A DNA stretch of 7,806 nucleotides from Rhodospirillales bacterium (GCA_029240475.1 JAREAF010000118.1:1-7806), one strand, 5' to 3'. Shown: positions 1 through 6,265, counted from the stretch's first letter. Notes: generated from the sequence alone by a model not told the origin. Made by a program: numbers and translations.

Positions 1-81
1 TCGACCAATTTTGGGATAGAAACTCGGGTGAAGGATTTGCAGTACCCAGTATGGAACTGGGCATATGATTTTACCTCATAG
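1..81 (+). CDS. Possible C-terminal end of a rightward gene, cut by the window edge
   Basis: Frame 1 is open from the first base to a TAG at 79-81, giving 26 codons that end in YPVWNWAYDFTS. The aromatic-rich ending looks protein-like. Its AT-leaning codon use (Asn AAT, Phe TTT, Tyr TAT, Asp GAT) differs sharply from the GC-ending codons of every other gene here. If real, the gene converges on the minus-strand gene ending at 126 and may be recently acquired. No family can be recognised from so few residues, and an open stretch this short can arise by chance, so this is tentative. Confidence 0.35.
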   Translation, partial: STNFGIETRVKDLQYPVWNWAYDFTS

Positions 82-125
82 AGAGAGAACGTTCGGGCGG
101 CTTTGCTCTAGCCCACACCCACCCC

Positions 126-1073
126 TCACTTCGGCACCAAGCTCCGCGCGATGCGTTTGAACTCGGGCAGATAATCCGGCGCCAGGTCGGCATGGGTGAT
201 GCCGAGCACGCGGTAGCAGGCGTCGGTGTCGAACAGCATCATCTGGTAGGCGAAGCACGGCTCGCCCGATCCCTTCTCGGTGCAGCGCGCGGTCAGCTCG
301 ATTCCCATCAGCTGATCGACCGTGACCTCGCCGAACATGTCGTCGATCTCGACGCGCTCCACCCCTTCCAGCGTCTCGAGCGCGTGCGTGCTCATCTCCA
401 GCTTGTCCGCATCGCCCATCGCCAGCGATTTGGAGATCAGCAGGATCGCCTCCGTCTTGTCCGGCCCCGTCGCCGCGTGCAGCAGCACGGTGTTGCCGGC
501 GATCACCGAACGCGCGGCGAAGCTCTCCCCCGCCTCGTACGCGAAGGGCAGCGCCTGAATCGCCGCGGCATCCGGCGCGCCGGCCGCCGCGTCCGGCGCG
601 ATGCGGACGCTGGCGAGGCTCGCCATCAGCTCCGCCTCGTCGGCATCGGTCGCGAATTGCTGCGGCACCTGGACGGTGATCATGGCCAGCGTCCGCTCGC
701 CCGGCGCGATATAGATCCACCGCTCGAACGGAATGCCGTGCGCGGAATGCTCCGCGGTGATCAGCAGGTTGCCCGGAACGCCGCCCGGCAGCGCGCTGCG
801 GCCGAGCTTGGTCAGGCCCTGCGCGGCCAGCGCGCCGTCGCTCATGGCCGAGAGGAACTCGGGCACCTCGCGGCGCTGCACCGGCAGCTCGACCACCAGC
901 ATGGCGCTGCCCTTGGCGGGATCGGCGAAGCCTGCGAACTCGCTGCTGGGGACCATGCCCGCGGGCGGCGCCAGCTCGATGCCGGTGCCCGGAAGCCGCG
1001 TCCGCTCGGTCGCAAAAGCCGCGCCGCTCGCGAGGGCGAGCATGAGGGCGAGAAGGACGGCGCGGCTCATCAT
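126..1073 (-). CDS. Secreted protein of unknown function, apparently two related halves
   Basis: This 315-residue protein is not from a family I can name. It begins with a clear Sec signal peptide: an MMSR start, a hydrophobic core at residues 5-18, and a likely signal peptidase I site after A21 (AFA|TE). The mature protein is therefore probably periplasmic. It seems to hold two similar domains of about 135 residues (roughly 24-160 and 175-313). Each has a short beta hairpin, a helical middle, a strand pair with an aromatic (FERWIYIAPG; CFAYQMMLFD) and a closing amphipathic helix (ELMASLASVRI; EFKRIARSL). This resembles the PsbP/Mog1-like layout of small envelope proteins, but that is inference. 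Three cysteines (C264, C273, C286) lie only in the second half. The start could be either of two adjacent ATG codons, and no good Shine-Dalgarno precedes them. A strong promoter lies 37-66 bases upstream, so the gene can be transcribed apart from dgcNA. Confidence 0.85.
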   Translation of the reverse strand: MMSRAVLLALMLALASGAAFATERTRLPGTGIELAPPAGMVPSSEFAGFADPAKGSAMLVVELPVQRREVPEFLSAMSDGALAAQGLTKLGRSALPGGVPGNLLITAEHSAHGIPFERWIYIAPGERTLAMITVQVPQQFATDADEAELMASLASVRIAPDAAAGAPDAAAIQALPFAYEAGESFAARSVIAGNTVLLHAATGPDKTEAILLISKSLAMGDADKLEMSTHALETLEGVERVEIDDMFGEVTVDQLMGIELTARCTEKGSGEPCFAYQMMLFDTDACYRVLGITHADLAPDYLPEFKRIARSLVPK

Positions 1074-1077
1074 TACG

Positions 1078-1087
1078 CCCGGCCGGG
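1078..1087. repeat. 10-bp palindrome in the leader of the 126-1073 gene
   Basis: The sequence cccggccggg is a perfect palindrome lying 5-14 bases ahead of the ATG at 1073, where a Shine-Dalgarno would be expected. It may be chance in GC-rich DNA, or it may mark a structured or leaderless-like start region. Confidence 0.3.
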
Positions 1088-1109
1088 AACAATCAAAAAC
1101 GTATATGGA

Positions 1110-1139
1110 ATTATAATGACCAGCGGCGCGTCATGTCAC
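1110..1139 (-). promoter_or_regulatory. Sigma70-type promoter for the 126-1073 gene
   Basis: Read on the minus strand, a -35 box GTGACA (1139-1134, five of six consensus bases) is followed after 18 bases by a perfect -10 box TATAAT (1115-1110). Transcription would start near 1103 and give a leader of about 30 bases before the ATG at 1073. The block sits in a locally AT-rich stretch that stands out against the GC-rich genes. The plus strand also reads TATAAT at 1112-1117, but it has no credible -35 box and no gene to serve. Confidence 0.6.
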
Positions 1140-1146
1140 GGCTGAA

Positions 1147-1169
1147 ATGGCATTTATGAGAAATGCCGT
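1147..1169 (-). terminator. Hairpin after dgcA, possible weak terminator or operator
   Basis: The arms ggcattt (1149-1155) and aaatgcc (1161-1167) are perfect inverted repeats around a 5-base loop, extendable by one G-T and one A-T pair. The hairpin lies about 22 bases after the dgcA stop and 10 bases upstream of the -35 box of the next gene. On the minus strand it is followed only by ATTTC, so a classical U-tract is missing. It could end dgcNA transcripts inefficiently, or bind a dimeric regulator of the downstream promoter. Confidence 0.4.
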
Positions 1170-1189
1170 ATTAACCAATCCGGCCGTGC

Positions 1190-2158
1190 TCAGCCCCAGA
1201 GCGCCGGTTCCGGCGGGTAGACGGTCGAGCCGCGATAGAGAAGTCCCGGGCTGCGGTCCTCCGCAAGCAGCAACGGGCCGTCGAGATCGGCCCAGTCGGC
1301 TCCCTGGGCGATCAGCTGCGCCGGCGCCATGGAGAGCGAGGTCGCGACCATGCAGCCGATCATGATCCGGAACCCCATCGCCTGCGCGGCGCGCTTGAGC
1401 GAGAGCGCCTCGGTGAGGCCGCCGGCCTTGTCGAGCTTGATGTTCACGGCGTCGTAAGCGCCGGCGAGGCGCGCCAGATCGTCCCCGGTGTGGCAGGATT
1501 CGTCCGCGCAGACCGGCACGGGCCGCGGCAACTCGGCGAGCGCGCCGTCCTGGCCGGCCGGGAAGGGCTGCTCGATCATGGTCACGCCGAGTCGCGCCAG
1601 CTTGGGCGCGATGAGGCGGTAGTCCTCGACCGACCACGCCTCGTTGGCGTCGATGATCAGCGCCGCGTTGGGCGCGTTCGCGCGGACCGCCCGCACCCGC
1701 TCCAGGTCCCCCGCCCCGCTCAGCTTCAGCTTGAGCAGGGGCCTGAGCGCATTCTCGCGCGCCGCCGCGCCCATCCTCTCCGGCGTGTCGAGGCCGAGCG
1801 TGAAGGCAGTGATCACCGGCCCCGGCTCGGGCAGGCCCGCGAGCTGCCAGACGCGCCGGCCGCTGCGCTTGGCTTCGAGGTCCCACAGCGCGCAGTCGAT
1901 CGCGTTGCGCGCCGCGCCCGCCGGCAACAGCCCTTGCAGCCGGGCGCGCGTGAGGCCGTCGGCCGGCACCGCAGCGACCTGCGCGACCACGCCTTCGACG
2001 CTCTCGCCGTAGCGCGGATAGGGCAGGCATTCGCCCCGGCCGCGGACGCCGCCCTCCTCCACCTCCACCACGACGACTTCCGCTTCGGTCTTCGAGCCCC
2101 GCGCGATGGTGAAGGCGCCGCGGATGGGCCAGCGCTCGGCGCGCGCCTCGATCTGCAT
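1190..2158 (-). CDS. dgcA: Enolase-superfamily racemase: N-acetyl-D-Glu racemase DgcA or L-Ala-D/L-Glu epimerase
   Basis: This 322-residue enzyme inverts the alpha carbon of a glutamate derivative in the cytoplasm by a two-base mechanism with Mg2+. All expected catalytic residues are visible: the KxK pair K143/K145 (LKLKL), metal ligands D170 (IIDAN), E196 (MIEQP) and D219 (CADES), and the opposing base K241 in NIKLDKAGG. Their spacing equals that which I recall for E. coli YcjG. The N-terminal capping domain covers about 1-110, with R20 in an IARGSK segment typical of the dipeptide epimerases. A DLD motif (D291, D293), which in that family holds the substrate's free amino group, is present. 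The start is the ATG at 2158, which fits the family N-terminus; its A is also the last base of the dgcN stop (TGATG), implying translational coupling. A longer reading from 2353 only overlaps dgcN in another frame. Pairing with DUF1611 favours DgcA, whereas the DxD motif favours a dipeptide substrate; I cannot decide between them from sequence. Confidence 0.9.
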   Translation of the reverse strand: MQIEARAERWPIRGAFTIARGSKTEAEVVVVEVEEGGVRGRGECLPYPRYGESVEGVVAQVAAVPADGLTRARLQGLLPAGAARNAIDCALWDLEAKRSGRRVWQLAGLPEPGPVITAFTLGLDTPERMGAAARENALRPLLKLKLSGAGDLERVRAVRANAPNAALIIDANEAWSVEDYRLIAPKLARLGVTMIEQPFPAGQDGALAELPRPVPVCADESCHTGDDLARLAGAYDAVNIKLDKAGGLTEALSLKRAAQAMGFRIMIGCMVATSLSMAPAQLIAQGADWADLDGPLLLAEDRSPGLLYRGSTVYPPEPALWG

Positions 2159-3156
2159 CAGCCGATCGCGTCCACGAGCCGCGCCACGCCCGTGCGCAAG
2201 GGATCGACCGCAGGCAGGCCGAAGCGGCTTTCGACATCGCGCAAGGCCCGGCCCGCCGCTTCTGCGTCGAGCCCCGACGTATTCAGCGCAAATCCGAGCA
2301 GCCGCACCTCGGGATTGGTCAGGCGCGCGGCGCGGAGATTGGCCTCGATGCACTCCTCGAGATCGGGCAGCCGGTAATGCGGCAGCCCGCGCATATGCGG
2401 GCGGCCGGGCTCATGGCACATGACCAGGAGATCGGGCTGAGCGCCGTGCAGGAGGCCGAGACTTACCCCCGCATAGGAGGGATGGAACAGCGAGCCCTGC
2501 CCCTCCACCAGGTCCCAGTGATCGGGGTCGTTCGCCGGCGCGAGCCATTCGACCGCGCCGGAGATGAAGTCGGCCACCACCGCGTCGATCGAGACGCCCG
2601 CCCCGGCGATGAAGATGCCGGTCTGGCCGGTGGCGCGGAAATCGGCCTTCATGCCGCGCGCGCGCATCTCCTTCTCCAGCGCGAGCGTGGTGTACATCTT
2701 GCCGATCGAGCAGTCGGTGCCGACCGCCAGCAGGCGTTTGCCGGAGCGCTTGGCCCCGGTGCCGACGGCGAAGTCGCGCGTGGGGTGGCGCACGTCGAAC
2801 AGCTGGCGCCCGCGCGCCCGCGCGCGCTCGGCCAGCGCGGGAACATCCGCGAGCTTGCGATGCAGCCCCGAGGCGAGGTCGAGCCCGCGGTCCAGCGCCT
2901 CCAGCAGCACCGGCAGCCAGCTTTCGTCGATCACCCCGCCGCGATTGGCGACGCCGACGATGAGAGTGCGCGCGCCCTCGGCCGCCGCGCGCGCGACCTC
3001 GAGCTCGGGCAGGCCGAGATCGGCCTTGGCTCCCGGCAGGCGCAGCTGCCCCAGGCACCAGTCGGGCCGCCACTGCGCGATGCCTTGCGCGGTCTTCGCC
3101 GCGAGCTGGTCCGGCGCGTCGCCGAGGAAAAGAAGATAGGGGTGCGGGATCTGCAT
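2158..3156 (-). CDS. dgcN: DUF1611-family protein, probable D-glutamate N-acetyltransferase DgcN
   Basis: This 332-residue protein has the DUF1611 layout: an N-terminal alpha/beta domain (about 1-135) with an IVGVANRGG segment, then a P-loop-like domain. The loop GTDCSIGKMYT (146-156) resembles a Walker A motif. It is followed by ATGQTGIFIAG (175-185), EGQGSLFHP (218-226) and a conserved MCHEPGR (246-252). In marine Pseudoalteromonas a member of this family (DgcN) was reported to acetylate D-Glu to N-acetyl-D-Glu, with the product passed to the racemase DgcA. The gene directly downstream here is that partner, overlapping by one base, so joint production is likely. The ATG at 3156 gives the family-like start MQIPHPYLLFLGD, but the Shine-Dalgarno is weak. 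A strong hairpin sits in the 79-base gap upstream. No DgcR-like regulator or N-acetyl-Glu deacetylase is in the window. Family assignment is firm; acetyl transfer to D-Glu is inferred. Confidence 0.88.
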   Translation of the reverse strand: MQIPHPYLLFLGDAPDQLAAKTAQGIAQWRPDWCLGQLRLPGAKADLGLPELEVARAAAEGARTLIVGVANRGGVIDESWLPVLLEALDRGLDLASGLHRKLADVPALAERARARGRQLFDVRHPTRDFAVGTGAKRSGKRLLAVGTDCSIGKMYTTLALEKEMRARGMKADFRATGQTGIFIAGAGVSIDAVVADFISGAVEWLAPANDPDHWDLVEGQGSLFHPSYAGVSLGLLHGAQPDLLVMCHEPGRPHMRGLPHYRLPDLEECIEANLRAARLTNPEVRLLGFALNTSGLDAEAAGRALRDVESRFGLPAVDPLRTGVARLVDAIG

Positions 3157-3174
3157 GAGCCACTCTGAAGGCGT

Positions 3175-3201
3175 CGGGCCGGCGCCAAGTTCGCCGGCCC
3201 G
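3175..3201 (-). promoter_or_regulatory. 10-bp GC-only hairpin between the 3236-4159 gene and dgcN
   Basis: The arms cgggccggcg (3175-3184) and cgccggcccg (3192-3201) are perfect complements around the loop ccaagtt. The structure lies 18-45 bases before the dgcN start, downstream of the stop of the previous gene. No T-run follows on either strand, so it is not a classical intrinsic terminator. It could protect or trim the mRNA, attenuate transcription into dgcNA, or act as a Rho-assisted stop. I see no convincing promoter in the 79-base gap. Confidence 0.5.
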
Positions 3202-3235
3202 TGCCCTCAGAGGCTATGCGGTCGCGCCTTGCCGC

Positions 3236-4159
3236 TCAAGCGGCCCGGGGCCGCAGCTTGAAAGAGACCCAGATCCCGATCCCGAGCAGGATGCTGGCGA
3301 TAAGATATCCGACCAAAATCCGGTAGGCCATCCGCAGCGGACCGTCGAAATAGGCGGCAAGCTCCTCAGCTTCGGCATCCACCCAATCCGACGGCGCTTC
3401 GGTCGTCTCTTCGGCGGGCTCTTCCATGGAACCGCCGGCCTCTTCGCTGCCGGATTCCTCCCGACGCGCCTCCAGGCCGGCATCGGACGTGACCACGCCG
3501 CTCCCTGCGGTGGCGGCATTGGCCTCCCAGAGCGCGGCGACGGTATCGTGCCCCAGCACGATAAGCTCGGGAATCGGCGCCTCGTCCTCCGGCGCGTAGA
3601 GCTCGACCTGCACCGCGCGGCCGTCGACGAGCGTGCGGCCGATCACCGCGACCATGGACGCGCGCGCGGTATCCTGCGAACGGATCGTCATCGCCGCGAA
3701 ATGCGCCTGGTCGATCTTGCTGACCAGCCCGACGGGCTCGATCTCCACGATATGATCGCCGTTCATGCCGACGGTGGTCACGCGCGTCCCGGCATCCAAG
3801 GCTTCGAACTGCGCGGCGTCATAATCGGTGAAATAGTCCTCGAGGGGCTTGCCCGGGCGGACCGCTTCGCCGGTCTCGTCGCGCAAGCCGACGATGAGCC
3901 CGTAATGGTGGAAGGTGTCGGCCGAGCCGGCCGCGACCTCGTCGACCTCCTCGCAGGGCGCGAAGGCGGCGAGGATGTCGCCCGGATCGTCGGAAAGCAG
4001 CAAGGTCGCAAGGACCGAGTACTGCCCCTCCCCGATGATGCAATAGGATGCGGGCGCGCCGACCACGATCTCCGCGCCGTCGAAATCCATCACATCGGCA
4101 TGAGCCGGCGTCGCCGCGACCAGCATCGCCGCCGCGGCCGCGGACACGAAGATACGCAT
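3236..4159 (-). CDS. Secreted protein of unknown function with a C-terminal membrane anchor
   Basis: I do not recognise a family for this 307-residue protein. It has a Sec signal peptide (basic MR start, hydrophobic residues 4-16, likely cleavage after A21 in AHA|DV). A periplasmic region of about 205 residues follows with two cysteines (C40, C69) that could form a disulfide. Next is a strongly acidic, Glu/Ser/Ala-rich linker (about 229-268), then one membrane span (about 281-300, rich in I, L and G) and a short basic tail KLRPRAA. This predicts a periplasmic domain tied to the inner membrane with the tail in the cytoplasm. The end of the folded part (about 170-190) has a strand pattern GRTLVDGRAVQVELYAP. 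The start is preceded by GGGGGGA seven bases upstream, a usable Shine-Dalgarno. It is read in the same direction as dgcN, 79 bases ahead of it, and may share its transcript. A sensing or assembly role is possible but unsupported. Confidence 0.85.
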   Translation of the reverse strand: MRIFVSAAAAAMLVAATPAHADVMDFDGAEIVVGAPASYCIIGEGQYSVLATLLLSDDPGDILAAFAPCEEVDEVAAGSADTFHHYGLIVGLRDETGEAVRPGKPLEDYFTDYDAAQFEALDAGTRVTTVGMNGDHIVEIEPVGLVSKIDQAHFAAMTIRSQDTARASMVAVIGRTLVDGRAVQVELYAPEDEAPIPELIVLGHDTVAALWEANAATAGSGVVTSDAGLEARREESGSEEAGGSMEEPAEETTEAPSDWVDAEAEELAAYFDGPLRMAYRILVGYLIASILLGIGIWVSFKLRPRAA

Positions 4160-4320
4160 GGCCTGATCCCCCCGATTGGCCCAGTTCCCCCGACGAGGCG
4201 GAGCCTAGCACGCCCGTGAGCGGAGCGGGAGGCCGCCCGCGCCGCCCGCGGGTTGCCGCCGCTCCGGCGTGGCCGATAAGATGCGCCGTCTCCTCCCCTC
4301 AGCTTCCCGGATCGCCCCTC
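4160..4320. other. Divergent intergenic region with no clear operator
   Basis: These 161 bases separate the leftward gene starting at 4159 from the rightward GGT-family gene starting at 4321, so promoters for both should lie here. The stretch is very GC-rich. It contains a tandem 9-base repeat (gccgcccgc at 4232-4240 and 4241-4249) but no convincing inverted repeat that would mark a regulator site. No clear minus-strand promoter was found. Confidence 0.5.
4253..4282 (+). promoter_or_regulatory. Candidate weak promoter for the GGT-family gene
   Basis: TTGCCG (4253-4258) and TAAGAT (4277-4282), separated by 18 bases, each match four of six sigma70 consensus bases. A start near 4289 would give a leader of about 30 bases before the ATG at 4321. 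In DNA this GC-rich, the match is suggestive only. Confidence 0.25.
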
Positions 4321-6117
4321 ATGTTCACCACCCGACCGGAACTGCGCGGCACCTTCGGCATGGTCGCCTCGACCCACTGGCTCGCCAGCGCGGCTGGCAT
4401 GGCCGTGCTGGAGCGCGGCGGCAACGCCTTCGACGCGGCGGTCGCGACGGGCTTCGCGCTGCAGATCGTCGAGCCGCACCTCAACGGCCCCGGCGGGGAG
4501 GTGCCGATCCTGTTCGCGCGCGCCGGAGCGGACCGGGTCGCGGGGATCTGCGGCCAGGGCACCGCGCCGACCAAGGCCACCATCCAGCATTACCGCTCGG
4601 AAGGGCTGACGCTGGTGCCCGGCTCGGGCCTCCTCGCGGCGGTGGTGCCCGGCGCCTTCGACGCCTGGATGCTGATGCTGCGCGACCACGGCACCATGCG
4701 CCCGCGCGACGTGCTGGCGACGGCCATCGATCTCGCCCGCACCGGATATCCCTTGGTGCCGCGAATCTCCGAGGCGATCGAAGCGGTGCGGGAGCTGTTC
4801 CGCACCGAATGGCGCAGCTCGGCCGCGCTCTATCTGCCCGGCGGGCGGGTGCCCGAGGCCGGAACGCTGTTCCGCAACCCCGTGCTGGCCGACACCTATG
4901 AGCGCATCGTGCGGGAGGCGGAAGCTGCGGGCTCCGCGCGCGAGAAGCAGATCGATGCGGCGCGGCGCGCCTGGTCTCAAGGTTTCGTCGCCGAGGCGAT
5001 CGACCGCTTCTGCCGCACCCAGGAGGTGATGGACAGCTCCGGCCGCCGCCACAAGGGCGTGCTCACGGCGGACGACATGGCCAGGTGGCAGGCGAGCTAC
5101 GAGGCGCCGCTCGCCTACGACTACAAGAGCGTGACCGTCGCCAAGTTCGGGCCCTGGTGCCAGGGGCCGGTCTTCCTGCAGCAGCTGGCGCTGCTCCAAT
5201 CCTATGATCTCGACCGCATGGATCCGGTCGGCCCCGATTTCGTGCATCTCGTCACCGAGGCGGCCAAGCTCGCCTTCGCCGATCGCGAAGCCTTCTACGG
5301 CGATCCGAATTTCGTCGAGGTGCCGATCGAGCGGCTGCTCAGCGCCGACTACGCCGCCGAGCGGCGCAAGCTGATCGGGACACAAGCCTCGGCCGAGCTC
5401 CGGCCCGGCGCGATCCCCGGCTTTGGCGGCCCGGTCGATTACGAGAGCGCGGTCATGGCGCTGGGAGCCGATCTGCCCTTCGACCCGATCGGCGGCGGCG
5501 AGCCGACCACGCAAGGCACGCTCGGAGCGACGCGCGGCGGCGACACCTGCCATCTGGACGTGGTGGACCGGGCCGGCAACATCGTCTCGGCGACGCCGTC
5601 GGGCGGCTGGCTGCATTCCTCGCCCATCATTCCCGAGCTCGGGCTTTGCCTCGGCAGCCGCGCGCAGATGTTCTGGCTGCAAGAGGGCCTGCCCGCCAGC
5701 CTCGCGCCCGGCAAGCGCCCGCGCAGCACGCTGACGCCCTCGCTCGCGATGCGCGACGGCAAGCCCTGGCTCGCCTTCGGCACGCCGGGCGGCGACTACC
5801 AGGACCAGTGGAGCGTCACCTTCTTCCTGCACCATCTGCATCACGGGATGAATCTGCAGGAGGCGATCGACTGCCCGATGTTCCACACCGACCACATGCC
5901 CTCCTCCTTTTGGCCCCGCACCGCCATGCCGGCGAGCCTCTCGCTCGAGGCGCGCTTCCCTCAAGGGACCATCCGCGAGCTGGAGCGGCGCGGCCACAAG
6001 GTGACGGTGACCGAGCCCTGGTCGCTGGGCCGCCTCTCCGCCGCCGCGCGCGAAGGCGCGCTGCTCAAGGCCGCCGCCAATCCCCGCTTCATGCAGGGCT
6101 ATGCCGTCGGGCGCTAA
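4321..6117 (+). CDS. Cytoplasmic gamma-glutamyltransferase-family Ntn-hydrolase, atypical substrate pocket
   Basis: This 598-residue protein belongs to the GGT family (COG0405), enzymes made as one chain that cut themselves before a threonine, which then becomes the nucleophile. The family start is clear (FGMVASTHWLASAAG, ERGGNAFDAAVATGFAL at 31-47, NGPGG at 55-59). The predicted cut is between D408 and T409 in GGDTCHLDVVD, giving chains of 408 and 190 residues. PGKRPRSTLTPS (463-474) and GTPGGD (487-492, oxyanion glycines G490/G491) match the small-subunit motifs. There is no signal peptide, unlike secreted GGTs, so it should act in the cytoplasm. Residues that hold glutamate in E. coli GGT are changed: R114 corresponds to Q79, N411 to a glycine or serine near 427-429, and D433 to M450. 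Gamma-glutamyl transfer is therefore doubtful; an amidase or acylase role on another substrate is possible. The ATG at 4321 fits the family start but has a poor Shine-Dalgarno. The frame stays open further upstream, but the extra residues are arginine/proline-rich and not family-like. Confidence 0.9.
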   Translation: MFTTRPELRGTFGMVASTHWLASAAGMAVLERGGNAFDAAVATGFALQIVEPHLNGPGGEVPILFARAGADRVAGICGQGTAPTKATIQHYRSEGLTLVPGSGLLAAVVPGAFDAWMLMLRDHGTMRPRDVLATAIDLARTGYPLVPRISEAIEAVRELFRTEWRSSAALYLPGGRVPEAGTLFRNPVLADTYERIVREAEAAGSAREKQIDAARRAWSQGFVAEAIDRFCRTQEVMDSSGRRHKGVLTADDMARWQASYEAPLAYDYKSVTVAKFGPWCQGPVFLQQLALLQSYDLDRMDPVGPDFVHLVTEAAKLAFADREAFYGDPNFVEVPIERLLSADYAAERRKLIGTQASAELRPGAIPGFGGPVDYESAVMALGADLPFDPIGGGEPTTQGTLGATRGGDTCHLDVVDRAGNIVSATPSGGWLHSSPIIPELGLCLGSRAQMFWLQEGLPASLAPGKRPRSTLTPSLAMRDGKPWLAFGTPGGDYQDQWSVTFFLHHLHHGMNLQEAIDCPMFHTDHMPSSFWPRTAMPASLSLEARFPQGTIRELERRGHKVTVTEPWSLGRLSAAAREGALLKAAANPRFMQGYAVGR

Positions 6118-6133
6118 ACAGAAGCCACCCGCG

Positions 6134-6166
6134 TCCTCTCCTTCGAGGCTCCGCTCTCATCCTGAG
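6134..6166 (+). repeat. Repeat copy A (partial)
   Basis: The segment 6134-6155 matches 6177-6198 of copy B at 21 of 22 positions, 43 bases apart. It continues into ctcatcctgag (6156-6166), the exact reverse complement of 6245-6255 in copy C. The usual cacctcagga end is missing or inverted, so this copy is degraded. Confidence 0.7.
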
Positions 6167-6174
6167 CAAGCCCG

Positions 6175-6216
6175 CCTCCTCTCCTTCGAGGCTCGGCTGG
6201 CACCTCAGGAAGAGGA
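6175..6216 (+). repeat. Repeat copy B, imperfect hairpin
   Basis: The stretch starts with 18 bases (6175-6192) that recur inverted at 6335-6352 and carries cacctcagga at 6201-6210. The ends pair (tcctct 6177-6182 with agagga 6211-6216), then cct with agg and gagg with cctc after one bulged base, giving a hairpin over the whole unit. It could stabilise or end the GGT-family transcript. Confidence 0.7.
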
Positions 6217-6235
6217 GACGGGCGCGTCGAAGGAC

Positions 6236-6265
6236 GCCTCGCACCTCAGGATGAGGACGCGAGGC
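6236..6265 (+). repeat. Repeat copy C, strong hairpin
   Basis: The outer arms gcctcgc (6236-6242) and gcgaggc (6259-6265) and the inner arms cctca (6244-6248) and tgagg (6252-6256) pair around a gga loop, with one or two bulged bases per side. Twelve pairs in 30 bases make this the most stable hairpin after the GGT-family gene. No T-run follows. The inner part is the shared repeat core. Confidence 0.65.

Noticed and set aside
192..1145. 317-codon open frame on the plus strand
   Set aside because: It is antisense to the secreted protein at 126-1073, His/Arg/Asp-rich without domain logic, and typical of shadow frames in GC-rich DNA.
2159..2353. 65-residue extension of DgcA upstream of 2158
   Set aside because: It lies wholly within dgcN in another frame and lacks family similarity. 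The coupled ATG at 2158 matches the usual start.
1490..3168. Long plus-strand open frames opposite dgcA and dgcN
   Set aside because: They are shadow frames of the two well-supported enzymes and have no ribosome site or family motif.
4232..4249. Tandem gccgcccgc repeat as a regulator site
   Set aside because: Two adjacent copies of an all-GC 9-mer are easily expected by chance in this composition, and no other sign of an operator is present.
4048..4320. 91-residue N-terminal extension of the GGT-family gene
   Set aside because: It overlaps the divergent gene, is Arg/Pro-rich, and the family N-terminus begins at the ATG at 4321.
4090..5997. 635-codon open frame on the minus strand
   Set aside because: It lies opposite the GGT-family gene, which has clear catalytic motifs. 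The composition is low-complexity Arg/Ala/Gly/His, and the length only reflects codon bias.
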